This document shows, in pieces, positions 10,324 through 20,800 of a stretch of DNA of 25,701 bases (position 1 is its first letter; the number at the start of each line of letters is the position of its first letter). The notes under the pieces are model-generated. The model did no database searches. It was not told where the DNA came from and worked only from the letters and a program-made list of their open reading frames with translations. This DNA comes from Saprolegnia diclina VS20 (lineage: Eukaryota; Oomycota; Saprolegniomycetes; Saprolegniales; Saprolegniaceae), in assembly GCF_000281045.1 (NCBI RefSeq), contig NW_008246102.1:335731-361431 (forward strand), written 5' to 3'. The position numbers and the translations under genes are program-made.

Positions 10324-12372
10324 CTACAAGGGCTGGATGGTGACCTTATCGTCGGTCATGACGGCCTTGGCGCCCATTTGAGTCAAGTCGACGTTAGATT
10401 GGACACCCTGCGGCGCAAGCGCCTTGATATAATCTTGGTTGGCCTCGCACCCTACAGCGTAATATGACGATATAGAATATCCCATTCTCGACACACCTTC
10501 GCAGACGTGGCGCAGCGCCACCAGTGCCCACTCGCGAATCATTGGGTTGGTCTCGTCAATGTTGCAGCTAAGGGATTCGAGATGTCGATCGCACACCATG
10601 GTGTATGCACATGCAAACCTGTTCAAGAGCACTTCAATGCCGCCGCACGACCGCATGAGATCTTGGACAGCAGGGTTGCGGTGCACGAGGTTGCCGAGCA
10701 CGCGCACACCCGCCGACTTGTACCCATAGTAGTAGTCCACGTCTCTAATTCAGAGCAAGCATACAACAAATTAATAACGTGAACACCAAAAGCGTACCCG
10801 TCGTCGTCGGTCGGCTTGTTGGTCAGTTTCCCGTCCACGGGACGGGCCGCAGCCGCGCGGTGCATTTGGTGCACGAGTGCGGGCACGAAAGCAAGAACGT
10901 CTGCTTGCACCGCAGCGTCGGTCAGCGCCGTCGGCGGCAGCGTCGTCGTCAGCGTCCCGAGAATGTGCAGCATGAGCTTGGACGCTTCGATCTCCATGAC
11001 GCGCCACATGGCCTCGCGGTCAGCGGACGGCGGCGCTTCATCCTCGCCAGCGTCCTTGGTTGCGTGGAGGGCGACAAACTCGGTGAGGATGAAAGGAAAG
11101 AGCGATGCGTCGTCCGTCGCATGCACTTGGGCCTTGGTCGCTCGCTCATCGTCCGTCGCAAGACACATGTCGAGCATGCGCAGAAGCAGAATCTGCTCCG
11201 GCGTGAGCCGAGACCACAGCGTGCTGCGGTCACATGAGCTAGCACCAATCGCCGCATGTCGTACCTCAAGAGAGATACGCTTAGACTGCGATACATGGCA
11301 CTCGTGTGCTGACGCTGGAAGAGCTGTTGGAAGAGCAACACGATCCACTCGAACGCGGCGTCCACTCGATCTTCGTCCTCCTAACAGGTAACGAAATGTC
11401 ACGGGCGGTTCGCAAAGAAGCCTAGTTACATCGCTGCCATGCGTCAAGCAACGCTGGAGCAGCAAGATGAGCAGCGGTCGGCGGTGCGCTGCCTACATAG
11501 AGCCAAGGTAGCCGAACGATGTATCGCGTTGTTCTGATCGCACGAGCTCGTTGGCGCGGGCGGCACCGTCGGTCGGCGAGTGCAAACAGTTGCAGAGCGC
11601 CGCAGTCGCAAACCCGAGCAACTTTCGATGCACTTGGCACTCGACCAGCAGCATCTCGAGGAGCTTGGGCTGGAGCAGTGGCCACAGCACGCGCTGGTTC
11701 TCTTCGTGGTTGACGACGACGTTCCCGACGAATTGCACCATGACCTGCGACGAGAGCACGAGTAGCTCCTTCATGACATCGTCGTCCGTGTGCATCCAAT
11801 GCACATGTGCTTCCAGTTGCAGCAAGGTCTACGTCGGACGCTCGACGCAGCATGTGCAATGCAGTTTGTCGTACCAGTGGCAAGAGCGGCTGGAGGAGTG
11901 TCTGGTTGGCTTCGTTCTGGACGCACACGTTGCGAAGGAAACGATAGGACGAGAGGAAGAGGTAAATTGCGCGCTCGGCGCTTGCAGTATCGGCAAAGGT
12001 TGCGGCTGCGCGCGGCTCGATCTCGCCGTTGCCCGACTTGGTCGCCGTGTACGAGTACCCAAATCCATCGTCTTCCTCGTCGCCTTCCGCCTAGGCAAGG
12101 CCGTCCGCATCTTATGTCTTGATCGTATTGCGTGATACCACCGGCGCGGCTGGCGCATGTGAGGCAAGGTCCTTGGCGACCGAGGCGAGAAACGTTGGAA
12201 AGATGTCAGCGAGCCCTGATGCGGCAAAGGCATCGCGGAAGGCTGGCGCTTGGCACTGACGGGCGCTGTCTTCGAGCGTCTCGAGCAGAAGCGAAGCGTC
12301 TTGCACACCGGCTACGTCGCGCGGAAGAAGCGCGCTGAGATCCTGGAGCAGCGGCAAGCTCGTCGTCGTCAT
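10324..12372 (-). CDS. Ataxin-10-like armadillo-repeat protein
   Basis: Eight exons join in frame to 571 residues: 12372-12139, 12090-11875, 11828-11544, 11492-11430, 11380-11265, 11223-10798, 10744-10497, 10451-10324. The protein is almost all alpha-helical with Leu-rich armadillo/HEAT character. Helices include FLRNVCVQNEANQTLLQPLL, GNVVVNHEENQRVLWPLLQ and KLLGFATAALCNCL. The C-terminus carries the ataxin-10 domain signature: RVLGNLVHRNPAVQDLMR, then a Gly-Ile segment, then NIDETNPMIREWALVALRHV and NQDYIKAL. Ataxin-10 proteins are cytoplasmic scaffolds; fungal members (Copper transport 86) act in cytokinesis or signalling. It is longer than the human protein (475), partly because of an acidic insert (EGDEEDDGF) opening exon 2. 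The ATG at 12372 is chosen because residues upstream look non-coding; an in-frame ATG also lies at 12462. The intron at 11874-11829 resolves an apparent frameshift. Confidence 0.85.
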
Positions 12373-12864
12373 GGCGCAGTACTGGAGGATCGATTTGGTG
12401 GATTTCAGGGGTCCTCCAACCAACCGAAGCATCCGCAAGTGCTTTTGTATACTTTGTTTCATATTTCTCTTTTCAGTAGGTCCCCACCAGGGTCAAAGCG
12501 AACCTAATCAAGTGCATACGAAATCAGTGGTGTTCGCTAAGTCGTGGTACACTATTTTCGGATAGACTATCGCACCCAAATCGTGTGAGGCGCCTCCTGC
12601 GTGTATACTGTTACATCGCCAATGTGCACAAAACACAGTGCTGATTTCGTCCATATTTCCCCCCGGGCTTCAACTACTTGAGCTGTACGAAGATCAATAA
12701 AGAATCTTTCCCCAGGCTGTACTCTACGACAACAACCATTTGCATTCTAGTTATTAGGATAGATTCGCTGGCTCCAGCAGGGTGGGCTCGAGCGAACTCG
12801 TAGTATTGCTGAGAGAGTATGACAAATATACAAAATCACAGCATATTTAACCCTCAACATGAAA
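12373..12864. other. Intergenic region between two minus-strand genes
   Basis: This is the promoter side of the ataxin-10-like gene and the 3' side of the HECT ligase gene. It has moderate A/T content and no supported coding sequence or repeat. Confidence 0.5.
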
Positions 12865-14791
12865 CTACTCGAGCGTGAACGCCATCGACTCGACGCCGAG
12901 AAGCATAAAGAGCGCACTTTTCACGAGGCCGCGGCTCGGGTACAAGGGCAGATCGATGCGGTTGAAGCACGTGTGCACCTTGGGGAGGCACCCGTGGCTG
13001 TAGGCTGTCGCCTGGAGCGTAAAGAGGCAGAGCTTGCCGTCGTAGCTCGTGAGCCCCTTGAAGCCTTGCAGTGGCACGCGTGACGAGCCGGTTGTAAAGT
13101 GCAACAGCTTGGCGCGGTCGGCCGCACTCATGTCAAACTCGACAACGTCCCAGAACCACGCGAGAGTTGTCGAGCACTGCAGCGAGCGCGACACGATCGT
13201 GTGGGCGCGCCAGTCGTCGAGGTCAATGCCGGGCGTGCCGCAGAGCACGAGCTCCAGCTCCTTGTAGTCGAAAACCGACAAAAGCTCGTGGGGTAGCACC
13301 GTGTAAACGCCTCGGACGAGGCGTCCGATTTGCTGCGACCACCGACCACAGAGCAAATGGCGCACCATCGCGTCCACATACTTGTCTTTGTTGCTCGTAG
13401 TGACCTCGACGGTACGTCCGTTGGGAATGAGATCGACGACAGTATGGTCGATCGATGTCACGCTAAAGTCGAGAGCGAGGGCGTCGACATCGTCCGACGA
13501 CTCGATGTACCGGAGACTCTTGTACGTCGTCTCGTCCACGTAGCGGACGTCGTGGATCGAGACGGGTGTGCCGAGCAGCGCCTTGAAGAGCGGCACGCAG
13601 AGGCGCATCGGCAGGACCTGGCCGTCGATGATGGCTTTCCCGAGCAGCCGCCCCACGGCCTCCAGCTTGTCCAAGTCGTCCGATGACGTGGCGTTCGGGT
13701 GTGGCATGTACACATTGTCGTGTGTCGCCACAAAGAGGGTCGACGACAGAATGGCTTGTGAGAGGACAGTGTACCACTCGCGCTGGACGCCGCCAGCGTC
13801 GAGCGCGTCTTCGCCCGCCATCGTGACGCGCGTACGGCGACAGAGCTCGTCCACTGGTAACTGCATCAAGAAGGCGAGCGACTGCTCGAGGAGCTGGTCT
13901 CGCGCAACGACAAAGCCGCTTCGCTCGGCATACGACGCATCGATTTGCTCCAGCATCCACGCGTATTTCAGCGAGAAGGGCAGCGCAACGAGCGGAGCCA
14001 CCGCGACAGCCCACCAGTCGGGAATCGGGTCGCTCACCATGGATGTTGTGGCCGGCGTCGATCCCGACGTCAGTGACGTCAGCATTAGCGCACCGTCCAG
14101 CGGCGCGTAGGCGAAAAACGTATTTGCCACCAGCGACGACGACGTGGACGCAGGGTCTCGGACCCAGACGCTCGTCGGCGCCGCTTCGGTTGGGACGCTG
14201 CGCGCCCATAGCGTGCGCGTCCTACAAGCAGCCATCTTAGCCGATAGTTGGAATCCGTATAGTACTACCACGCAGCGTGCTGGAGTGCGTTGAGCTGGGC
14301 GACCTCAATCGTAATTGTGCGCTCAGACATGTTGACGGACGATGCGAGCGCAACGCCTACGAGTCGTCTGGGTCTTCTTCATTGCGTCCGTCGAAAGCAG
14401 TACCTCGCGACGTCTCGCAGAGCGCGCAAACCTCCTTCTCTTCGGCGTTGTGGAAGCCACAGATGCCACAGCACCACTTGGACGTCTCGGCGCCGCTAGG
14501 GACTCAGTGAGCCATGGCTAAAGCAATCGCATTGCGCACTGGTCTTCCATGTCGCCGCGCCGCATGCCGTTGAGGTTCCCGAGGTGGCTATTACGTGCAG
14601 AGCGTCAGCCATGATTGCAAGTAGGCAGCGTACTCGTTGCGGAGGAGCTCGGCCTCTGCTTGGCTCAAGCACGGCGGCTGCTGCGCCCTGTTCTTGGCGG
14701 CGCGCCAGATCGCAAAGCACGTGACAAAGAGCCAGAAGAGCACGAAGGCGCCGGCGGCCACCGTGATCCATGTCGCGGTTGTTCCGTCCAT
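12865..14791 (-). CDS. Membrane-anchored RanBP2-finger HECT E3 ubiquitin ligase
   Basis: Five exons join in frame to 580 residues: 14791-14634, 14587-14540, 14495-14404, 14356-14269, 14221-12865. Residues about 8-30 (TWITVAAGAFVLFWLFVTCF) form one strong membrane segment near the N-terminus, followed by a basic stretch. Residues 76-95 fit the RanBP2/NZF-type finger exactly: W-x-C-x2-C-x3-N-x6-C-x2-C; many such fingers bind ubiquitin. The HECT domain fills the C-terminal half: VTMAGEDALDAGGVQREWY, LEAVGRLLGKAIIDGQ, then LTSYDGKLCLFTLQA and the catalytic motif LPKVHTCFNRIDLP. The active-site Cys547 is encoded at 12967-12969. HECT enzymes take ubiquitin on this Cys and pass it to substrates, so the enzyme looks active. 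Exon 2 is only 48 nt, and exons 2-4 depend on splice inference, but every junction keeps frame and introns are 44-48 nt. Location (ER or other endomembrane) is inference. Confidence 0.9.
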
Positions 14792-15292
14792 CCTGCCGCT
14801 CCCAAGCAACTTCAACTGTGCGGGGTCAACGGCAAAGAACCAGGATATGCGACAAGCGACATGAGTGCAGAGTGGGCATTAGACAGCTCACACGTTATAC
14901 GCATCCAGATACTTTGCACAATAGTGTCGTGTACTTTCATCTGCTCGTCGCCGTGGAGTTCATGCGATGAGTGCAAATCGGCTCGTAAGAGCACTTTGAG
15001 CAAGACCAGGTTTTGGTAATCCTACTGTTGTGAAGCATCGAAAGCTCTTCGACACGTCTGAGTGTCACACGCCCGGTCAGAAACACGTCCACCACGCTGT
15101 CCTGTCCACCACCAGTTGCGAGAGTGGTCGCTCACAAATGAACAAGCTCTCAACCAAACCTCAATGAGGCTGCGATCGAGTTGAAGTCCCGTTCCACGTA
15201 CCTGGAAGAAAGTCTTTCGCGTGCGACAGCAATAAATGTATTGTACTAGACTATTCTTCCACTACGACTAAGCTACTAAAATACGACAATGC
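14792..15292. other. Intergenic region, nothing recognised
   Basis: This contains the upstream region of the HECT ligase gene and the 3' side of the four-span membrane protein gene. Short frames present are chance frames without domains. Confidence 0.5.
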
Positions 15293-16261
15293 TCACGAGA
15301 TCTCGGACCACGACGGGCGGCTCAGCGATTCGTCGTGGAGAGGCGGCTTGACAAGGTCCAGCACAACCCTTCGGTTGAGCCAGACAAGCTCCAATGTCAC
15401 GAGGAGCGCAAAGAGCGCGACGTAGCCGACGCCCTCGACGTGGTCCCGACGCAGCACCGCCATCTTGGCGCCGTAGCACTCGCCTTGGAACGGGTGCGGC
15501 GTCTCCTCGTAGAGTTTTCGACTCCACACACCAGGTACGCTGTACACGGCGCAGTAGACCGCGCGAACATCACCGACCTCCAGCGGGCACTGCGCACGCA
15601 GCCAGTCGCGCACGTCTGCCAGCTTGGCGGTCGCCTTGTCCAGTGCGCTGCAACGTCCGCAGAGCGCTGGCAGCAGCGGCAGCTCATCGCTCGCGAATCC
15701 GCTCGCGCAAACGGCCTCAAGCGTCGGGGCGTTCGGGAAGAGGGCCATGACGTCGGCGGTGCTGAGGTTGCCAAAGTACGGCGTCCGCGGTTGGAGAAGC
15801 GCGATAGTTGTCGTCAGCGAAAAGGCGTCGCAGATTTTGTGGCCTTGGGCGTCGCAAAAGATGTGGTCGAAGCGCGCTTGGCGTGGCATGTCAACGTGGC
15901 CAAACGTGCTGTTGAGCGGCAGCTCGTGGGACGGCGCGGCCTCGACTGCGCTGGCGTGGCGGATCGTGCGCGACGCGTCCAGCGAGCCCGAGATGCCAAA
16001 CAGCACGAGCATGGCCCAGAGCCCGCAGCTCGCAAAGAGCGGCATGGACGTGACCATCGGGTGCTTGGTGAAAAGGAGCGACGTGAAGCTCACGAGCGTG
16101 AGCAGCAGCAGCGCCGGCGCGAAGAGCAGCACGAGTAGCACGTCGTTGATGAAGACAGCCTCCCAGCCCTGCTGGAAGAAGATGACGAGGTACACGAGCA
16201 GGAGGCAGGCCGTGAGGAGCAAGACGATGTACAGCGTCGAGATGAGCTTGGTCGCCGCCAT
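15293..16261 (-). CDS. Four-span membrane protein with large Cys-rich loop
   Basis: Single exon, 322 residues from the ATG at 16261; the frame is open to 16303 but only from a GTG. Three hydrophobic segments lie near residues 5-29, 38-64 and 69-91, then a loop of roughly 185 residues, then a fourth segment near 278-295 (VGYVALFALLVTLELVWL) and a short tail. The loop holds eight Cys, including a CGRC motif, and two N-glycosylation sequons (NST, NLS), which indicates an extracellular or luminal, disulphide-bonded loop. The topology (three close spans, large loop, fourth span) resembles tetraspanins, but the diagnostic CCG motif is absent and the loop is longer than usual. I do not recognise the family with confidence, so the function is unknown. 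It is a conserved-looking intronless gene among intron-rich neighbours. Confidence 0.75.
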   Translation of the reverse strand: MAATKLISTLYIVLLLTACLLLVYLVIFFQQGWEAVFINDVLLVLLFAPALLLLTLVSFTSLLFTKHPMVTSMPLFASCGLWAMLVLFGISGSLDASRTIRHASAVEAAPSHELPLNSTFGHVDMPRQARFDHIFCDAQGHKICDAFSLTTTIALLQPRTPYFGNLSTADVMALFPNAPTLEAVCASGFASDELPLLPALCGRCSALDKATAKLADVRDWLRAQCPLEVGDVRAVYCAVYSVPGVWSRKLYEETPHPFQGECYGAKMAVLRRDHVEGVGYVALFALLVTLELVWLNRRVVLDLVKPPLHDESLSRPSWSEIS

Positions 16262-16781
16262 GCTACTTCGTGACTGCCACTGCTCAACTGCCGGATGGGA
16301 CACGCGGAAGCCACCACAGCATGTGGGTCAACTCCTTGGTTGCAATCGCTCAGCCTGCGTGACAAGTGCATCTGAACATGCAATTTCTGAGTCAACTCGA
16401 CTAGTACGTACTTGCATGCCTTGTTTGTAAGGAGTTGCACATGTGATGCGCAAGTACTATGACGGGGTTCGTGTCCACCTAGATTGACGGACAAATTTCC
16501 ATCGCCAAGCGAGTCGGCGCACTGCGTCCTCTACACTGTAGACGCTCCGACACCACGCTCTTTGATATCCTTGTTTCGCCACATTCTGGAGTTTGCTCGT
16601 CTGGCAATTCTGGTTTCGCGCTGGGGTTGACCGTGCATGGATGTGCCACACGCAGGATGTGCCCCAGGTCACATCGACGTGGCCCGTCGCTGTTTATACT
16701 ACTGTCCGACTCACGCGTTGAAATCTTCTTGCGCAAACCAAGTCCGACCACGTTATATCGACTATAGTAGATCGAGGAGCG
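16262..16781. other. Intergenic region, nothing recognised
   Basis: This separates the four-span membrane protein gene from the 3' end of the TBC-domain gene. Only short chance frames are present. Confidence 0.5.
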
Positions 16782-19700
16782 CTACCCCTCGCTCGCGCGC
16801 AGCAACGTGGCGTCATCGCCGAGGCCAAAGTGCTCTTTGGCTGCCATCTCGAGCAGCGGGTCCACGTCGTAGAGACCTACGACAGATTGTGAATACCAGA
16901 GCCAACATTGTTACTCGCGTACCGGCTTCAACGTGGCGGACTTCGGCGGTGAAGTCCATATAGTCGTGCGTCGCGAGGAGACGTGGCGCTGCGAGCCGGA
17001 GGTGCTACGAAGAATGGTGATGACATGTAGCTCCACGAGGCGTACGGCCAAGACGAGTGCAAAGACGACGGTCGTCGACCGCTGCAGCACGATGACGTCG
17101 AGGAGTCGGTACGTCGTCTCGGTTGGCAGCGTCTGGCAAAATAGCGGGAGGAACCACTGGGCCGCGAGCAGAGGCATCGGCGTCTTGAGCGACCGGCAGT
17201 GGGCGCTGAGCCGCGGGAGGCGCGACCGCAAGAGCCGCTCCAGCACCGCGCCGTCCGTGTGGAGGCCGTCCAGCCCGGCGTTGTAGTACCTACTCGCAAT
17301 ATAAAGTTGACAGCAACGATCGACTAGGCTAGTACGTGGGGAACTTCTCATGGCACAGCGACGCAAACACCCAAAACGCACGCTCGTCGTCCTCCGACTC
17401 GTTCGCGTACAGCGTCAAGAGCCGCGCGCCAAGGTAATTCATGCTCTACATCATCAACTCTCAACTTGATACAAACCAAACAGCGCACCTGGCAGTAGCC
17501 CAACGACGGCGCATGCGCGACAAAGGCGAGAAGGAGTCGCTCGAGCCGTGGTCGCACGGACTGCATTCTTGGCTGATCTGCAAACGTCCGCTGGACGTCC
17601 GAGGCAATGAGGTGGTGGTCTCGGATCGTATTCTTGTCAACGGCGACGAGCTGCGCGTAGTAGCCCGCGCCAGCGGCCGCTTGCATGGTCGCCGCGCCTA
17701 CCATCGCATCCGTTAATTGGATGAGAACCGATGGCGTAGCGTAGTACGGCCTCCGATAAAGTAGACATGTCGGCGCAGATCCCGGGGCACACCCGACCAC
17801 GCCAACGCCTCGAGCGCCGTGGGGTCATCGACGTGCGAGATGTCATGCCACGCTCCATGACCATCCACATTCGCGGTCGTCGCCCACGCGGCTTGCCGGT
17901 AGATCTCTGTGCAGTCGGCCAGCGCTGATGCGTACCGGTACGCCCGTACATGGACTGGCGGCACCACAAAGCCGTATTGGTCGACCGCGTCTCCGGCGTC
18001 GTCTGTCGTGTCAAAGAGCAGCGCCACAGTGCCTTCGTTGGCGTCGTTGTCGAGGCGGCGCCATACACTGCGCGGCATCTCTCGCTGCAGCGCCGCCGTC
18101 GCGCGGCCCACGAGGTACGGTCCATCGTCGGCCACACCGTAGACAGCAACACGCAGCTCGGTTGGCTACACCAGATGTGCGATAGGACGCCTGTGCAAGC
18201 AACGAATGTACCTCTGAGACGACGACGGGCAGCGACAATGACCACTGCGGATGGCGGTAGGCGTCGACGTCGTGGCCGAACGCTGGTTGGAGGCGTCCAA
18301 AGCCACTGCGCACACAATGTCCTGGCGAGGCGCACAGCGTCATGTAGAACCGGTGGCTGGCGTGTGTGAGCGGCAAGTGCCGGGCCTCGGCACCGACGAG
18401 ACGGACGACCGTCAACGAATCCGCCGACGTCGCTGGCAGAGTTCGCGCTGTTATTTTCACAAACGAGGACGACCCGTTCTCGTTCCACGCCCGCAGTCGA
18501 AAGCTGTACTCGGTGTTTGGCTGCAGTTCTGGCACGACACAGCTCTAGCATCAACGTCGTCACTGTCCATCCATTCAAATGCGGTACCGTGGCCGTCGCA
18601 TCCAAGCGCACGGGGTAGGGCTCCCACCCACCAATGTACGCGCGGCCATACTCGAGCTCGAGCGTCGCCACCTCGGTGCACCTACCGCACTTGGCTTGCG
18701 TCGGCATGAAAATCTCGTGTACCGAAACTCCAAGGGGACGGCGTCGACGGACCACGCGAGGCGCACCAGCGTCGCCTGCACCTACAACCGACACGTCCGA
18801 ACATTGTACCACTCCATCAGCACCTACGTCGGCGGCGTGCAGCCCGCAGGGTGGCAACGGCTCGGCGCTCACGAGCTCGAGAAACTCCTTGAGCTCGTCG
18901 TTGCCCGCAGGCACCTACGCATGCGTAAACACGGGCCGTAAGAGGTTTGTGAGCACCATGTCGCAGGGCAAAAGGCGTTTGGCGTTGCGCTGTGTGAGCG
19001 GGATCGGCGTCTGGAACACGAGCCACTGCGCGAGGTCGAGGTGGCCGTGCAGCGCCGTGTAGTGGAGGCAGTTGCACTGGTGAATGTCGACGGCGCTGAC
19101 GCTGCCGCCGTGTTTGAGGAGGAAAATGACCACTTCGAGGTGGCCTTGCGCGCACGCGTAGTGCAGCGCTGTCTTGCCGTCCACGCTCGTGCTGTGCAAG
19201 GGCGCGTCGTGACGCACCAGCCTACGTATACATCCCACGACCGACTCCTCTTGCGCTTCGGAGCAAACCATGGGAACAGATGCACGTGTCCGTTGCCTGC
19301 CGCCAGGTGCACGCACAAGACGCCTACACCATATTGTCAGATGCTCGTTGATGCAAATAGACCTCGGTCGTCGCCGATCGTGAGCGCGTCCGGGTACGTC
19401 GCGAGCAACTACGACACATTGTCGTCAGCGATCAACAGAAAATACAAGGACATGTACGCGCTCGCAGATGCTGAGGACGCCACCCGACATGGCATCGTGA
19501 AGCGGCAAGCGGCCTTGGGCGTTCCGGGCTCGCGCGAGGTCAGCGCCTACGACGTATCCCACACATCGTCCTTTGCCACCAAAGCCTGCATGCTAGCCGC
19601 ACCATGGGGCTGCTCGAGGAGCCAGGCAACGACCGCATCGTTCTTGTAGCGTGCTGCAACGTGCAGGAGCGACCGCATGTCGCTCGGGTGGCGCGACTGC

Positions 19701-20376
19701 ATGTCGATGGCCGGCCAGAGCTCGAGGAGTACGAGAAAATGGCCCTGCTGCACGGCTTCAAACGCGCGGAGGGCGACTGCATTGCTGCCGTCTTGGGATA
19801 CTTCGACCTCGCTCGCGGCCGCACGGAGCTTTGGCGCGGCAAAGCGAAGCTTTACGGGCCGGCCAACCGCTTGAATGCTATGCTCCAATGGCATCTTCAC
19901 ACGTCGTCCAGAAGACACGCACCGTTCAAGCGTGTCGACATAGGCGAGGTTCGACATGTCGGCGTCGTTGATGTGCGTCAGAAGCAGTCCCGGCACTAAT
20001 CGCCTACGCATATCGCATTTGAATCGCGTCTTGTTGCCGTGGTGATAGATGCTTCGTACTTGGCCGCCTCGATCGTCGACGCATTGTAAAGCGCTGCGGC
20101 GCCTGCCGTCCCGTCGGGCAGCGTTGGTAGGTCTTGAATGCGCGCCGAGTAGGTCACATCGGTCGAGAGCCCGAAGCCAAGGCCAAGGAAGCCCGGGCCA
20201 AAGTGAACCGTGATGGGCTCCACGCGGCCAAGGCTCCACGTTCGCTGCACCTGAAGGGCGGCGTCCGTGCGCGAGCGCAGGTCCTGCTAGCATCGCGTCA
20301 TGAGCCATCGACGCAGGTAAGGCAGACGGACCTGAAGGTAGCTCGGCGCGGGCATGGCCACGCCGCCGCTTGACAT
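16782..20376 (-). CDS. PDZ-ankyrin-FN3-TBC Rab GTPase-activating protein
   Basis: Eighteen exons join to about 939 residues: 20376-20332, 20286-20060, 20003-19923, 19877-19603, 19546-19458, 19408-19363, 19323-19286, 19244-18957, 18914-18828, 18781-18723, 18681-18588, 18544-18212, 18165-17748, 17697-17489, 17445-17336, 17289-17046, 17004-16923, 16876-16782. The intron near 19285-19245 is the least certain. In order: a PDZ-like domain (about 37-131; GFLGLGFGL, PGLLLTHIND, GRPVKLRF); ankyrin repeats (about 175-340; LLHVAARYKNDAVVAWLL, LPLHDA, GKTALHYACAQGHLEVV); a fibronectin-III domain (about 378-480; LQPNTEYSFRLRAWNENG); an intermediate region; and a TBC domain (about 670-900; LEALAWSGVPRDLRRHVYF, QWFLPLFCQTLP). 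Both catalytic fingers are present: Arg730 in IASDVQR and Gln763 in YCQ. It should accelerate GTP hydrolysis by a Rab, with the other domains as adaptors. An upstream exon (20550-20468, with exon 1 beginning at 20422) would add 43 residues. Confidence 0.87.
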
Positions 20377-20800
20377 CCCAACGATCGGATCTTCCCGAAT
20401 CTTTGACACAATGGCAGCAACACTAAAAGCAAATCCGCACACTAAATGATTCAACCGCAAGAAATACTATGAGCAAGCCGGGTGGCACTCCAACGATCCA
20501 GCAACTGCGGCCGACCAGAAGCTGGAGCGTCTCCCAGAACCAAGAACCATCGCCGAAACCAGCCGCGCGGTACACAGCGCTCGAGTATGGAGGGCTACCG
20601 TAGGCAATATTTCGCCGCCGACGGCCGCACGTATCTCTGAGCTTCGATTCCTGGCGCCTGCCACTGGGCACAGTGGGACCGGTTTGTCGTTTGATCGACA
20701 ACAACCTCCTTTGTCGGAAGATCGCTATACACAGTTTCGTCGTCGATTTGCGTGACAAATAAGCGATAGCGGCATAAAATTAAGAAATAGAAAAAAAGGA
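20377..20800. other. Upstream region of the TBC gene, possible extra first exon
   Basis: This separates two minus-strand genes. The frame of exon 1 of the TBC gene stays open upstream to 20422, directly after an acceptor (ttttag). A 45-nt candidate intron (20467-20423) connects it in frame to an ATG at 20550. This may be the true 5' end, or the stretch may be promoter and 5' UTR. Confidence 0.4.

Noticed and set aside
11544-12090. Apparent +1 frameshift near 11820 in the ataxin-10-like gene
   Set aside because: A 46-nt GT-AG intron at 11874-11829 (gtacg donor, gtag acceptor) restores the frame and matches the size of other introns, so no break is needed.
15335-16138. 267-codon open frames on the plus strand
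   Set aside because: They are antisense to the four-span membrane protein; their Arg/Gln-rich composition is typical of shadow frames.
15293-16261. Tetraspanin as a firm name for the four-span protein
   Set aside because: The diagnostic CCG motif of the large loop is missing and the loop is too long, so only the topology is reported.
18070-18165. C2-like domain between FN3 and TBC in the Rab-GAP
   Set aside because: The segment around LRVAVYGVADDGPYLVGRA looks like the opening strands of a C2 domain, but I cannot see the calcium-binding loops or a full fold, so it is not claimed.
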